Shown in pieces: positions 17,843-27,595 of a stretch of 64,000 nt of DNA (the stretch's first letter is position 1; each line of letters begins with the position of its first letter). The position numbers were made by a program, and so were the translations under genes. The notes below the pieces were generated by a model. It worked only from the letters and a program-made list of their open reading frames with translations. It was not told the DNA's origin and made no database searches. Source of the DNA: an uncultured Algimonas sp. (lineage in GTDB: Bacteria; Pseudomonadota; Alphaproteobacteria; Caulobacterales; Maricaulaceae); NCBI GenBank assembly GCA_937923575.1, contig CALDUL010000024.1, forward strand, positions 23,711 to 87,710, in the 5' to 3' direction.

Positions 17843-19137
17843 TGTTGGTCACGGTCCTCGTCCTTCTCGGCGTCTTCTTCGTCCTCGTCATGCTCGGCGT
17901 GCCAATTGCGGTGTCGATCGCGCTGGCCACACTGTCCACGCTGCTGCTGACCCTGCCTGCGGATGTCGCCATGACGACACTCGCGCAAAGGCTCGCGGCG
18001 GGGCTCGACAGTTTCACTCTGCTCGCCATCCCGTTTTTCGTCATATCGGGCTATCTCATGGGGCGCGGCGGGATTGCGCGGCGACTGATCGAGGCGGCCA
18101 AGTCCCTCGTTGGGACACTGCCCGGCGGGCTGGCGCTGGTGAACACCATTTCATGCATGCTCTTTGGTTCGATTTCGGGCTCCGCCGTCGCTGCCACGTC
18201 CGCCATCGGCACCTTCATGATCCCGACCATGGAAGACGAAGGCTATGAGCGCGAGTTTTCCACTTCGGTCACAATCGCCGGCTCCATCCTGGGCCTGCTG
18301 ATCCCGCCGTCCAATGTGTTGATCGTCTATGCCGTTGCGGCCGGATCGGTTTCCATCGCCGCGCTGTTCATGGCGGGCTATGTACCGGGTCTGCTGGCGG
18401 GCACGCTGCTGATGCTGGTCGCGAGCGTCTATTCCCACCGCAAGGGCTACCCGCGTTCGGCGCGCATTCCGCTGCGGGCTGCACTGCGCAAGCTGGCGGA
18501 TGCCGCGCCGTCCATCGCAATGGTGCTGATCGTCGTCGGCGGGATTATCGCGGGCATCTTCACCGCGACCGAAGCGTCCGCCATTGCCGTCATCTACGCG
18601 CTGGTGCTGAGCCTCATTTACCGCGAGATCAAGATCGCCGACCTGCCGTCCATCCTGCTGAAGTCGATCGAGACGACGGCCATGGTGCTGCTGCTGATCG
18701 GCGTGTCCACCGGCATGGCGTGGGTGCTGGCGTATGGGAACATCCCGCAGGCGATCAGCGACGGTATGTTGAGTATCTCAGACAATCCCTTTGTCGTCCT
18801 GCTACTGATCAATCTGATCCTGCTGATCGTCGGCGCGTTTCTCGACATCACGCCGGCCATTTTAATCTTCACGCCGATCTTTCTGCCCGTCGCGATGGAG
18901 CTGGGCATGACGCCGTTGCACTTCGGGATCATGCTGGTGCTAAATCTGTCCATCGGGCTGTGCACGCCGCCCGTGGGCTCCGTGCTCTTCGTAGGCTGTG
19001 CGGTGGGCGAGACGACGATCCGCCAGCTGGTGAGGCCTATGCTACTGCTCTACTCCGCGCTGATCGTGGCACTGCTGCTGGTCACCTATATTCCCATCCT
19101 GAGCGAAGGCCTGCCGCGCGCAGCCGGACTGATCTAG
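17842..19137 (+). CDS. dctM: TRAP transporter large membrane subunit (DctM family)
   Basis: About 431 residues from the ATG at 17842 (TAATG junction with dctQ). Around 12 membrane helices carry typical DctM motifs: LGVPIAVSIALATL, IPFFVISGYLMGRGG, NTISCMLFGSISGSAVAATS and LLIPPSNVLIVYAV. It forms the sodium-driven permease with DctQ, fed by the DctP lipoprotein. The upstream frame extension overlaps dctQ and is not coding. Confidence 0.93.
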   Translation: MLVTVLVLLGVFFVLVMLGVPIAVSIALATLSTLLLTLPADVAMTTLAQRLAAGLDSFTLLAIPFFVISGYLMGRGGIARRLIEAAKSLVGTLPGGLALVNTISCMLFGSISGSAVAATSAIGTFMIPTMEDEGYEREFSTSVTIAGSILGLLIPPSNVLIVYAVAAGSVSIAALFMAGYVPGLLAGTLLMLVASVYSHRKGYPRSARIPLRAALRKLADAAPSIAMVLIVVGGIIAGIFTATEASAIAVIYALVLSLIYREIKIADLPSILLKSIETTAMVLLLIGVSTGMAWVLAYGNIPQAISDGMLSISDNPFVVLLLINLILLIVGAFLDITPAILIFTPIFLPVAMELGMTPLHFGIMLVLNLSIGLCTPPVGSVLFVGCAVGETTIRQLVRPMLLLYSALIVALLLVTYIPILSEGLPRAAGLI

Positions 19138-19145
19138 GACCCCAT

Positions 19146-19892
19146 ATGAACATCGACTTCACCGGTAGAACAGCCCTCGTCACGGGGGCCAGCCGCGGCA
19201 TCGGCCAGGCCATCGCGAAAGCCCTCGCTGACAGCGGCGCCAATGTCGCCTGCGTTGCCAGCCGTGCGGAGAATGCTGCGAAGACCGTCGAGGCGATTGG
19301 CGCCAAAGCCTATGCGTTGGGCTGCGATCAATCGGATGCGGTCTCGATTGCGGCCTGCGTCGACGCCGCCGTGGAGCGCTCCGGCAGAATCGATTTTCTG
19401 ATCAATAATGCCGGCACGATCCGCCGCGCGCCGGCGCGCGACTTTTCAGATGCTGATTGGGACCATGTCATCGACACCAATCTGTCCGGCGTCTTTCGCT
19501 TCTGCCGCGCGGTCGGCGGGCATATGCTAGATCAGGGTGCAGGCAAGATCGTCAATATTGCCAGCCTGCTGTCCTTCCAGGGCGGCATCACCGTGCCCGC
19601 CTATGCCGCGTCCAAGGGCGGCGTCGCGCAGCTGACCAAGGCACTGTCCAATGAGTGGGCGGGCTCCGGCGTGCAGGTCAATGCCATCGCGCCGGGCTAT
19701 ATCGCGACAGACAATACGGCCGCGCTGCGGGCGGACGCCGACCGCAATGCTGCTATTCTCGCGCGCATTCCGGCAGGGCGCTGGGGCAAGCCTGAGGACA
19801 TTGCGGGCACAGCCGTGTTCCTGTGCTCTTCGGCGTCGGACTATGTGAACGGCCATGTGCTGACCGTCGATGGCGGTTGGATGGGCCGCTAG
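19146..19892 (+). CDS. kduD: 2-dehydro-3-deoxy-D-gluconate 5-dehydrogenase (SDR)
   Basis: 248 residues. Short-chain dehydrogenase with nucleotide-binding TGASRGIGQAIAKAL, the NNAG motif (FLINNAGTIRRAP) and catalytic Ser/Tyr/Lys (IASLLSF, then YAASKGG). The TIRRAPA motif and length are typical of KduD, which reduces the KduI product to KDG. Last gene of the GH105-dctPQM-kduD operon, 8 bases after dctM. Convergent with the GntR gene. Confidence 0.88.
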   Translation: MNIDFTGRTALVTGASRGIGQAIAKALADSGANVACVASRAENAAKTVEAIGAKAYALGCDQSDAVSIAACVDAAVERSGRIDFLINNAGTIRRAPARDFSDADWDHVIDTNLSGVFRFCRAVGGHMLDQGAGKIVNIASLLSFQGGITVPAYAASKGGVAQLTKALSNEWAGSGVQVNAIAPGYIATDNTAALRADADRNAAILARIPAGRWGKPEDIAGTAVFLCSSASDYVNGHVLTVDGGWMGR

Positions 19893-19921
19893 TCGAAGAC
19901 CAAGCGGAAGCGCCGCCTCAT

Positions 19922-20692
19922 CTATTTCTTCTCATTGGCCATCAGCCGGGCAAAGCGCGCGCGGTCGGCCGACACTTTGCGCTTGGCCTGCTCCACCGCT
20001 TCGATCTCGGTCGCGCGAAACATCGTGTCGACCACGCGCGATAGATGGGTTCGCATGGCGGTGCGCGCATCGGACGGATTGCCCGCGTCCAAGGCGTTAT
20101 AGATCGCCCAATGCTCGTCGATAGACGGGCGTACGCCCTCCTGCCGCACGGTTTCATACATAGTGTGCGTCAGCGTCGAGCGGTCCCGCTGCATCCAGAG
20201 ATCCTCGACGATGGAAATCAGCGCGGAGTTCCGCGTCGCCCGCGCGATGAGCATGTGGAAATCCTTGTCCGCATGCTCGCCCGAGACATAGTCGTCGGAG
20301 ACGGTCGTCGCATTCTCGGCAATCATCTGATTGATGATCCCGGATAGCTCGTCCAGTTCACCTTCGGTGATCTGCGTGGCGGCGACGGCGGCGACTTCGC
20401 CCTCGATGAGCAAGCGCGCCTGTGTCAGCTCGAACGGACCGACATCGAGGTCGAGCGACTTCGCCACAGCTTCCTCGGCGGGTTCGGCGACGTAGACGCC
20501 TGAGCCCTTTCGCACGGTGACCCTACCCGCGATTTCCAGCGCGATCACGGCCTCGCGGATTGTGGGGCGACTGACGTCATAGCGAATGGCCAATTCGCGT
20601 TCTGCCGGCAATCGGTCGCCGGGCTGAAAGCCTTCACTGTCGATATAGCGCAGCAGATTGTCCGCGACGGTCTTGTATCGTCTTTGATTCAT
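19922..20692 (-). CDS. GntR-family regulator with FCD domain (uronate-type repressor)
   Basis: 256 residues. The N-terminal winged helix (about 5-72) has PGDRLPAERELAIRYDVSRP and TIREAVIALEIAGRVTVRKG. The C-terminal FCD helical domain (about 90-230) has the usual metal/effector-binding layout (DKDFHMLIARATRN, RTAMRTHLSRV). It resembles UxuR/ExuR. Divergent from uxaC, with GNCCAAT sites in the shared promoter and in the 14965-15003 intergenic region. It is the probable local repressor of the three uronate operons, released by a uronate or pathway intermediate. Confidence 0.85.
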   Translation of the reverse strand: MNQRRYKTVADNLLRYIDSEGFQPGDRLPAERELAIRYDVSRPTIREAVIALEIAGRVTVRKGSGVYVAEPAEEAVAKSLDLDVGPFELTQARLLIEGEVAAVAATQITEGELDELSGIINQMIAENATTVSDDYVSGEHADKDFHMLIARATRNSALISIVEDLWMQRDRSTLTHTMYETVRQEGVRPSIDEHWAIYNALDAGNPSDARTAMRTHLSRVVDTMFRATEIEAVEQAKRKVSADRARFARLMANEKK

Positions 20693-20732
20693 TGTCGCCT
20701 CCGTAGCGCAAATTTTTGCCGACCGAAACAGA

Positions 20733-20773
20733 TATGACCAATTCCAAAGGCAGCATATATTGGCTTGTCCAAT
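20733..20773. promoter_or_regulatory. GntR-type operators in the divergent gntR-uxaC promoter
   Basis: A dyad ATTGGCTTGTCCAAT (20759-20773) and a separate ATGACCAATTCC half-site (from 20735) lie between the regulator start and uxaC. They share GNCCAAT with the sites at 14965-15003. The arrangement fits autoregulation plus control of uxaC-uxuB-manD-GH2. Confidence 0.55.
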
Positions 20774-20853
20774 TCAATGCTCTAAGCCATAGGTGTTAAG
20801 GGGGCAATGTGCAGCACCATGGCCGAACGAACGGGAAGGTCATGCGGGGGACG

Positions 20854-22326
20854 ATGAGCAACATGGCGGCTACAGACGCGGGGGCTTTGCACCCCGACCG
20901 GTTATTCCCAAGCGACCCGGCTGTGCGGGAAACGGCACGTTCGATCTATGCCGAGATTGCTGGGCTGCCGATCATCAGCCCGCACGGCCACACCGACCCT
21001 TCGTGGTTCGCCGAGAACGCGCCTTTCCCGAACCCGAGCGAGCTGCTGATCATCCCGGATCACTATGTGCTGCGCATGCTCTACAGCCAGGGCGTGAGCC
21101 TGGAGAGCCTGGGTGTGCCGCCCCGTGACGGGCGCGACTATGAGCGTGATCCGCGCGCGGTCTGGCGGAGCTTTGCGGAGCATTTCCATCTCTTCGCGGG
21201 CACACCGTCGCGCATCTGGTGGGACCATGTGTTGGGGGAAGTGTTCGGGGCGCCCGTCCCGCTCTCGCCTGAGACTGCGGACGAGAGCTACGACATCATC
21301 GACGCCGCGCTGAAAACCGAAGCCTTCCGCCCGCGCGCTCTGCTCGACCGCTTCGACATCGCGCTGATCGCGACGACCGAAGGCGCGCTGGACGATCTGA
21401 AACATCACCGCGCGCTGGAAGGGACAGACTACGCGCACCGCGTCATCACCACTTTCCGGCCCGATGACGTCATCGACGCCGACAAGCCGGAGTTCGCCCA
21501 TAATCTCGCAAAGCTGGCCGAGCTGACGGAACAGGATACGAACGATTGGGAAGGCTATCTCGAAGCCTTGCGCATCCGGCGCGCCTATTTCCGCGATGTC
21601 GGGCGCGCGACTGCGACGGATCACGGCCACCCGTCCCCGCGCACAGCCGACCTGCCCGCGGATGAATGCCAGCGCCTGCTGAGCCTCTGCCTGTCGGGCG
21701 AGGCCATGCCGGAGCAGACGGATCTCTTCCGCGCGCAGATGCTGACCGAAATGGCGGGCATGAGCGTGGAGGACGGCATGACCCTGCAGATCCACCCGGG
21801 CTCTTGCCGCAATCACAATCCATCGCTGCATGCCGCCTTCGGGGCAGACAAGGGCGCGGATATTCCATTGCAGTCGGAGTACACGCTGAACCTGCAACCG
21901 CTGCTCGCCAAATATGGCAATAATCCCGATCTGACAGTCATCCTGTTTACGCTAGACGAGAGTGTCTACTCGCGTGAGCTCGCCACGCTGGCCGGGCACT
22001 ACCCTGCCCTGACGCTGGGTCCGCCATGGTGGTTCCACGACAGCCCCAACGGCATGATGCGCTTTCGCGATCAGGTCACCGAGACGGCCGGCTTCTACAA
22101 TACTGCCGGGTTTAACGACGACACCCGCGCGTTCCTCTCCATCCCCGCGCGTCATGACGTGGCCCGCCGCATGGACGCGGTCTTCCTTGCCGAACTCGTG
22201 ACGCAACATCGCATCACGCGCAGCGAAGCCAGCGACATCGCCCGCGCGCTGACCGTCGATCTCGCCCGCAAGGCCTACAGGCTAGACGAGCTGCTGGCCC
22301 AAGACAGCAAGGAGCGCGCGGCGTGA
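20854..22326 (+). CDS. uxaC: Glucuronate isomerase
   Basis: About 490 residues. Isomerises D-glucuronate to D-fructuronate (or galacturonate to tagaturonate). Amidohydrolase-like TIM barrel with N-terminal metal motif IISPHGHTDPSWF, then RIWWDHVLGEVFG, and late TLQIHPGSCRNHN and PPWWFHDSPNGM blocks. The start is uncertain: ATG at 20854 has GGGGG three bases upstream, and ATGs at 20809, 20842 and 20863 are alternatives. First gene of uxaC-uxuB-manD-GH2; its TGA overlaps the uxuB GTG by four bases. Confidence 0.92.
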   Translation: MSNMAATDAGALHPDRLFPSDPAVRETARSIYAEIAGLPIISPHGHTDPSWFAENAPFPNPSELLIIPDHYVLRMLYSQGVSLESLGVPPRDGRDYERDPRAVWRSFAEHFHLFAGTPSRIWWDHVLGEVFGAPVPLSPETADESYDIIDAALKTEAFRPRALLDRFDIALIATTEGALDDLKHHRALEGTDYAHRVITTFRPDDVIDADKPEFAHNLAKLAELTEQDTNDWEGYLEALRIRRAYFRDVGRATATDHGHPSPRTADLPADECQRLLSLCLSGEAMPEQTDLFRAQMLTEMAGMSVEDGMTLQIHPGSCRNHNPSLHAAFGADKGADIPLQSEYTLNLQPLLAKYGNNPDLTVILFTLDESVYSRELATLAGHYPALTLGPPWWFHDSPNGMMRFRDQVTETAGFYNTAGFNDDTRAFLSIPARHDVARRMDAVFLAELVTQHRITRSEASDIARALTVDLARKAYRLDELLAQDSKERAA

Positions 22327-23759
22327 CACGACTGAGCGCGGCGACACTCGACAAGGCCAAGATACCAGCCCCCAGTTATGACCGGGACGCCGCCGGAATT
22401 GGCATTGTGCATTTTGGCCCGGGCGCATTCACCCGAGCCCATCAGGCCGTCTATACCGAGGACGCCATAGCGCGTTCCGGGGGCGATTGGGCCATCTGTG
22501 CCGTGTCGCTCAATAGCCCGCGCGCGAAGAAACAGCTCCGCCCGCAGGACGGGCTCTACACCCTCGCCATACGTGATCAGAAAGCGTCCTATCGCGTCAT
22601 CGGCGCGGTGCGTGAGGTCTTATTCGCAGGCGACGACCGCATCGATGTCATGTCCCGCCTGCGCGCGCCCAGCACGAAGTTCATCACGCTGACCATCACC
22701 GAAAAAGGCTACGCGCTGGACGGGGCGGGCCAGCTTGATCTCGGCAATGAGATGATCCGCGCGGACATCGCAGATCCGTCGAAGCCGCGCTCCGCCATGG
22801 GCTTCATTCTGCTGGCCGCAGAGCAGCGCCTGATCAGCGACATTCCGCCTTTCACCGTCATGTCCTGCGACAATCTGCCAGACAATGGTCACCGACTGCG
22901 GGACGCTTGCGTGGCGCTGGCCAAGGCTCAGGGCAAGGCTACCCTCGCCCGGCACATCCGGCGAGCCGTCCGCTTCCCGCGCACCATGGTCGACGCCATC
23001 ACGCCCGCGACCGACGAGGTTGTGTTGGACGCTGTCTCATACGCGCTGGGCCTGCGCGACGAAGCCGCCGTCCAGCGGGAGAGCTTCGCGCAATGGGTTA
23101 TCGAGGACGACCTGCCTGAGGAACGTCCGGACTGGGTCGGCGCAGGCGCGACAATCACCGATGACATCCAGGGTTTCGAGAACAGTAAATTGCGCATCCT
23201 CAACGGAGCCCATTCGACCTTGACCTATCTGGGGCTGCTGGCAGGTCGCACATCCGTCGTCGAAGCCGCAGGCGACCCTCTGCTGCGCGGTTTTGTCGAC
23301 GGCCTGATCCGGGAAGAGACCATTCCTTCCTTCGACGCGCCGGAGGGGCTGTCGCCGACGCTCTATTGGGACGTGACCCTCGCGCGGTTCGACAATCCGC
23401 ATATCATTCACAAGCTAGAGCAAATCAGCCATGACGGCTCGCAGAAAATCCCGGCGCGCATTCTGCCTGTCATCGCGGCGCATGGTTCCGACGCCAAGCG
23501 CGCCGCCTTTGTCGCGGCCGGGTGGATCGAATGGACGCGGCAACGGCGCTGCAGCGATCAGCCGCCGACCGATGGCTGGCTGTCGTCCAACACCGACGCC
23601 TTGCCCGATCCCTCGCTTTCGCCAAAAGACTATGCGCGCGCCATGCTCGGCGTGCGCGCGGTCTTCCCGGCTGGCTTGCCCGTTAAGCTCATAGTCGGGA
23701 ATGCCGAGGCCATTGCGGAACAGGGCGTCATCAAGGCAATCAAATCGCTGAAACTTTAG
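22323..23759 (+). CDS. uxuB: Fructuronate reductase (mannitol dehydrogenase family)
   Basis: 478 residues, GTG start overlapping uxaC. Reduces D-fructuronate to D-mannonate with NADH. The Rossmann N-terminus has [17 protein letters not shown]. The polyol dehydrogenase signature region includes [14 protein letters not shown] and [11 protein letters not shown]. The C-terminal domain has [19 protein letters not shown], with the catalytic Lys/Asn/His set of the family. Neighbouring uxaC and manD favour UxuB over the altronate-forming UxaB or mannitol dehydrogenase. Confidence 0.9.
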   Translation: MTRLSAATLDKAKIPAPSYDRDAAGIGIVHFGPGAFTRAHQAVYTEDAIARSGGDWAICAVSLNSPRAKKQLRPQDGLYTLAIRDQKASYRVIGAVREVLFAGDDRIDVMSRLRAPSTKFITLTITEKGYALDGAGQLDLGNEMIRADIADPSKPRSAMGFILLAAEQRLISDIPPFTVMSCDNLPDNGHRLRDACVALAKAQGKATLARHIRRAVRFPRTMVDAITPATDEVVLDAVSYALGLRDEAAVQRESFAQWVIEDDLPEERPDWVGAGATITDDIQGFENSKLRILNGAHSTLTYLGLLAGRTSVVEAAGDPLLRGFVDGLIREETIPSFDAPEGLSPTLYWDVTLARFDNPHIIHKLEQISHDGSQKIPARILPVIAAHGSDAKRAAFVAAGWIEWTRQRRCSDQPPTDGWLSSNTDALPDPSLSPKDYARAMLGVRAVFPAGLPVKLIVGNAEAIAEQGVIKAIKSLKL

Positions 23760-23827
23760 GGCGGCAGGGCAAACAGAATAACGACAAACAGATCGGCAAG
23801 AGACCGACAGGGACTACGAAAACGATT

Positions 23828-25036
23828 ATGAAGATCACAAACATTAAGACCATCGTCACCTGCCCCGACAGGAACTTTGTGACGGTCAAGGTGATGACCG
23901 ACGAAGGCATATACGGCATTGGCGACGCGACACTGAACGGCCGAGAGTTGTCGGTCGCTTCCTATATCGACGATCATATTGCGCCGTCGATCATGGGCCA
24001 TGATGCGGGCCGGATCGAGGACATCTGGCAATATCTCTATCGCGGTTGCTACTGGCGGCGTGGCGCGGTGACGATGACCGCCATCGCCGCCATCGACACG
24101 GCGCTATGGGACATCAAGGCCAAGGCGGCGAACATGCCGCTCTACCAATTGTTGGGTGGCAAGTCGCGCGACGGCGTCATGGTATATGGTCACGCCAATG
24201 GCGGCGACATCGAAGAGACGCTGGACGAGGTCGGCAAGTATCTGGATCTCGGCTACAAGGCCGTGCGCGCCCAGACCGGTATTCCGGGGCTGAGCTCGAC
24301 CTACGGCGTCTCCAAGGACAAGATGTATTACGAGCCCGCCGACGGCAATCTGCCGACGGAAAATGTCTGGAGCACGTCCAAATACATCAACCACATCCCT
24401 AAGCTGTTTGATCGCGTGCGCGACAAATACGGCATGGACTTCCACCTGCTCCACGACGCCCACCACCGTTTGACGCCGCAGGAAGCCGCCAAGGTCGGCA
24501 AGAGCCTGGAGGAGTTCAACCTGTTCTGGCTGGAGGACGCCGTCCCGGCCGAGAACCAGGAAGCCTTCCGCATGATCCGTCAGCACACGACCACGCCGCT
24601 GGCCGTGGGCGAGGTGTTCAACTCGATCTGGGACTGCAAGACGCTGATAGAGGAAGGGCTGATCGACTACATCCGTTCCACCGTCGTCCACGCGGGCGGC
24701 ATTTCGCACCTGAAGAAGATCTTCGAATTCGCCGCCATGCACCATGTGCGGTCCGGCAGTCACGGCGCGACGGACCTGTCGCCCGTCTGCATGGGCGCAG
24801 CACTGCATCTGGACACGGCGATCTACAATTTCGGCATCCAGGAATATATGCGCCATACGGAGAAGACCGACGAGGTCTTCCCGCATGCCTACACCTTCAA
24901 GGACGGCCTGCTCTATCCGGGCGAAGCACCAGGCCACGGCGTCGACATCGACGAAGAACTCGCTGCCAAATATCCTTATAAGCGGGCCTACCTGCCCGTG
25001 AACCGTCTCGAAGACGGCTCCATGTTCAACTGGTAG
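23828..25036 (+). CDS. manD: D-mannonate dehydratase, enolase superfamily
   Basis: 402 residues, the standard ManD length. Removes water from D-mannonate to give KDG. This is the enolase-superfamily enzyme, not the UxuA-type TIM barrel found in E. coli. Diagnostic blocks are [50 protein letters not shown] and [19 protein letters not shown]. High-activity ManD enzymes share the [10 protein letters not shown] region. It lies 68 bases after uxuB and 8 bases before the GH2 gene. Confidence 0.93.
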   Translation: MKITNIKTIVTCPDRNFVTVKVMTDEGIYGIGDATLNGRELSVASYIDDHIAPSIMGHDAGRIEDIWQYLYRGCYWRRGAVTMTAIAAIDTALWDIKAKAANMPLYQLLGGKSRDGVMVYGHANGGDIEETLDEVGKYLDLGYKAVRAQTGIPGLSSTYGVSKDKMYYEPADGNLPTENVWSTSKYINHIPKLFDRVRDKYGMDFHLLHDAHHRLTPQEAAKVGKSLEEFNLFWLEDAVPAENQEAFRMIRQHTTTPLAVGEVFNSIWDCKTLIEEGLIDYIRSTVVHAGGISHLKKIFEFAAMHHVRSGSHGATDLSPVCMGAALHLDTAIYNFGIQEYMRHTEKTDEVFPHAYTFKDGLLYPGEAPGHGVDIDEELAAKYPYKRAYLPVNRLEDGSMFNW

Positions 25037-25044
25037 GTCTGCCC

Positions 25045-27495
25045 ATGACACTCCGCTCCGCTGCTCTTCTGCTCGCCAGCACTGCCGCCATCGCCTTGGG
25101 GGGCTGCGGCGTGGAGCAAGCCGCGCAAATAGACAAGGCCGGAGTGGACGGAACAGGCGCGGGCCTAACGTCGGTTCTTTCGCGTATCACAGAGCCGCGA
25201 CAGAAGATCAGCTCCGACTGGCATTATCTGGAAAACGCGGCCGAAGACCCAGCCGTCGCGTCGGCGACCGGAGCCTGGACGACAGTCGACCTACCGCACA
25301 CGTGGAACGCGCTCGACACGACCGATATCGTCACAGGCTATCGCCGCGACGGCTCGTGGTACCGCAAGACGTTGGAGGTGACGCCCGCCGCCGATCGACG
25401 CTATTTCCTGCACTTCGAAGCCGCGCAGATGAAGGCCGATGTCTATGTCAACGGCACCCGCGCAGGCGGCCATGTCGGCGGCTATGTCGGGTTCGACATC
25501 GAAGTCACGGACCAGCTGAGAGACGGCGCCAACGAGATCCTGGTGCGGGTCGACAACGGCGTCGACAAGAATCTGGTGCCGAGCCAAAAGGCCGACTTCT
25601 TCCAATATGGCGGGCTGACGCGGGACGTGTTTTTCGTCTCCAAGCCACAGACTTTCTTGCAACAGGTCCGCATCAACACGGACGTGAACGCGGACCGTGC
25701 GGTGCTGAGCCTGACACCCTTCGTCAATGGCCGCGGCGATTGGGGTCCGGAAAGCTACGAACACGTGGTACGCGGGCCTGACGGAAGTGTCGTTGCGGAG
25801 ACTCGCGAGCAGACAATCACCATAGACGATCCGCAGCTCTGGCACCCCGATACGCCGCTGCTCTATACGCTGACCAGCGCGCTGAAAAATGCAGACGGCG
25901 AGATCGTGGACACGCGCATCGAGACATTCGGCCTGCGCTGGTTCGAGTTCAAGGAGAACGGTCCGTTCTTCCTCAATGGCGAGCGGCTGCTACTGCGCGG
26001 CACGCATTTGCATGAAGGCTTTGCGGGCGTGGGGTCAGCTATGAGTGACGAACAGCGCGTGGCCGATATGGAAGCGATCAAGGAACTCGGCGCGAACTTT
26101 CTGCGGCTGGGCCACTACTCCCACGACCCGGTCGTTTACGACGCCGCCGACCGTCTGGGCATCATTCTCTATGACGAAGTGCCGTGGAATCGCGGCGGGA
26201 TCGGGGGCGCGGAGTGGCGCAAGAACACGCAAAACCTCGCGCGCGAAATGATCGCCCAGAACTATAACCGCGCGTCGGTCTTCCTCTGGAGCCTCGGCAA
26301 TGAGATGTACTGGCTGCCCGACCAGGAAGGCGGCGGGGACAAGGCGCGCGTGGCCGAAGAGCTACAGCTGCTCCACAATATCGCCAAGGAGATGGATCCC
26401 GGCCGTCTGACCACGATCAGAAAATTTCCCGAAGGCGCGGACATTATCGACGTTTACTCTCCGTCCATCTGGGCGGGCTGGTATGGCGGCGGCTATGTCC
26501 AATATCAGGAAGCGATGGAGAAGGCCCGCGCCGAGCATCCTTACCTGCTGCACATGGAATATGGTGGCTCCTCCCATGTCGGGCGCTATTTCGAAGAGCC
26601 CTTCGGTCCCTATGGTACGGCGGACCCCGAAAGCCTCGGCACGGTTGAGGAAGCGGTCAACCAGACGGGCGTGATCAGCGTCGCCAAGTCCAAAGTCTGG
26701 GACATGACCTATATGATCGATCTGTTCGACTGGCATTTGCGCGTGTCGGAAACCGACCCGAATTTTGCAGGAAACGCACAATGGGCTTTCAAGGATTTCG
26801 GCACACCGATCCGGCCCGAAAACCCGCTCCCATTCGTCAACATGAAGGGCCTCGTGCAGCGCGACGGCGTGCCCAAGGATGTCTACCACGTCTTCGCATC
26901 CTATTGGAAAAAGGACCCGACCTGCTGGATCGAGAGCCCGAACTGGAACTACCGCACGGGCGATCGCGACAAGACGATCAGCGTGTTTTGCAACACCGAC
27001 AGCGCTGAGCTGTCGCTCAACGGTAGGCCGCTGGGATCGAAGACGCGTGATATCACCAAATACCCCGCCTCGGGCCTGACGTGGGATGTGAGCCTCGCGG
27101 ACGGCGACAATACTCTGTCCGTCGAAGGTTATGACGAGGACGGCGGCGTGGTCGCGGGCCATAGCTATGACCTCACCTTTGAACCGCGCCAGCACGGCAA
27201 GATGGTCGATATCATCCTGACGACGAAGAACAATGACGACGGCTCGATCACCGTTATGGCGGAGGCGCAGGACGAAAACGGGTTGCGTGTCGTGGACATG
27301 AACGACCGCGCCTATTTCACCATCGATGGCGGCGGCGAGTTCCTCAAGCATCAGGGCACGCCGACGGGCAGCCAGGTGCGCGAATTCGCCAATGGCACCG
27401 CGTCGATCATCCTGTTTCCAGGCGAGACCGAGTCGGACCTCAATGTCCAGACGCAGGACTACCGCGGCTACTACATCAAAGTGCCCGCGAAGTGA
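25045..27495 (+). CDS. GH2-family glycoside hydrolase lipoprotein (probable beta-glucuronidase or beta-galactosidase)
   Basis: 816 residues with a lipobox (IALGGCG). Domains in order are an N-terminal sugar-binding beta-sandwich (about 50-190), an immunoglobulin-like domain (about 195-290), a TIM barrel (about 295-590), and C-terminal sandwich domains. The acid/base Glu is in FLWSLGNEMYW near 420 and the nucleophile Glu in LLHMEYGGSSH near 505. GH2 covers galactosidases, glucuronidases and mannosidases. Operon partners uxaC-uxuB-manD consume glucuronate, so beta-glucuronidase is the favoured activity by context only. The C-terminus has an additional beta-rich segment (about 710-816). Confidence 0.85.
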   Translation: MTLRSAALLLASTAAIALGGCGVEQAAQIDKAGVDGTGAGLTSVLSRITEPRQKISSDWHYLENAAEDPAVASATGAWTTVDLPHTWNALDTTDIVTGYRRDGSWYRKTLEVTPAADRRYFLHFEAAQMKADVYVNGTRAGGHVGGYVGFDIEVTDQLRDGANEILVRVDNGVDKNLVPSQKADFFQYGGLTRDVFFVSKPQTFLQQVRINTDVNADRAVLSLTPFVNGRGDWGPESYEHVVRGPDGSVVAETREQTITIDDPQLWHPDTPLLYTLTSALKNADGEIVDTRIETFGLRWFEFKENGPFFLNGERLLLRGTHLHEGFAGVGSAMSDEQRVADMEAIKELGANFLRLGHYSHDPVVYDAADRLGIILYDEVPWNRGGIGGAEWRKNTQNLAREMIAQNYNRASVFLWSLGNEMYWLPDQEGGGDKARVAEELQLLHNIAKEMDPGRLTTIRKFPEGADIIDVYSPSIWAGWYGGGYVQYQEAMEKARAEHPYLLHMEYGGSSHVGRYFEEPFGPYGTADPESLGTVEEAVNQTGVISVAKSKVWDMTYMIDLFDWHLRVSETDPNFAGNAQWAFKDFGTPIRPENPLPFVNMKGLVQRDGVPKDVYHVFASYWKKDPTCWIESPNWNYRTGDRDKTISVFCNTDSAELSLNGRPLGSKTRDITKYPASGLTWDVSLADGDNTLSVEGYDEDGGVVAGHSYDLTFEPRQHGKMVDIILTTKNNDDGSITVMAEAQDENGLRVVDMNDRAYFTIDGGGEFLKHQGTPTGSQVREFANGTASIILFPGETESDLNVQTQDYRGYYIKVPAK

Positions 27496-27532
27496 GGTGA
27501 CTGGGATTTAAGCGGGCAAGCCTGATACGACG

Positions 27533-27561
27533 TCGGCCCCGCCATAAAATGACGGGGCCGA
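27533..27561. terminator. Hairpin between convergent GH2 and kdgK operons
   Basis: Nine-base inverted repeat TCGGCCCCG / CGGGGCCGA with an 11-base loop. It lies between two convergent operons and could end transcription from both sides. The T-tract is weak in both directions. Confidence 0.6.
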
Positions 27562-27595
27562 ATATTGTGCTAGAATCCGGAACGTTCGGTGGGCA

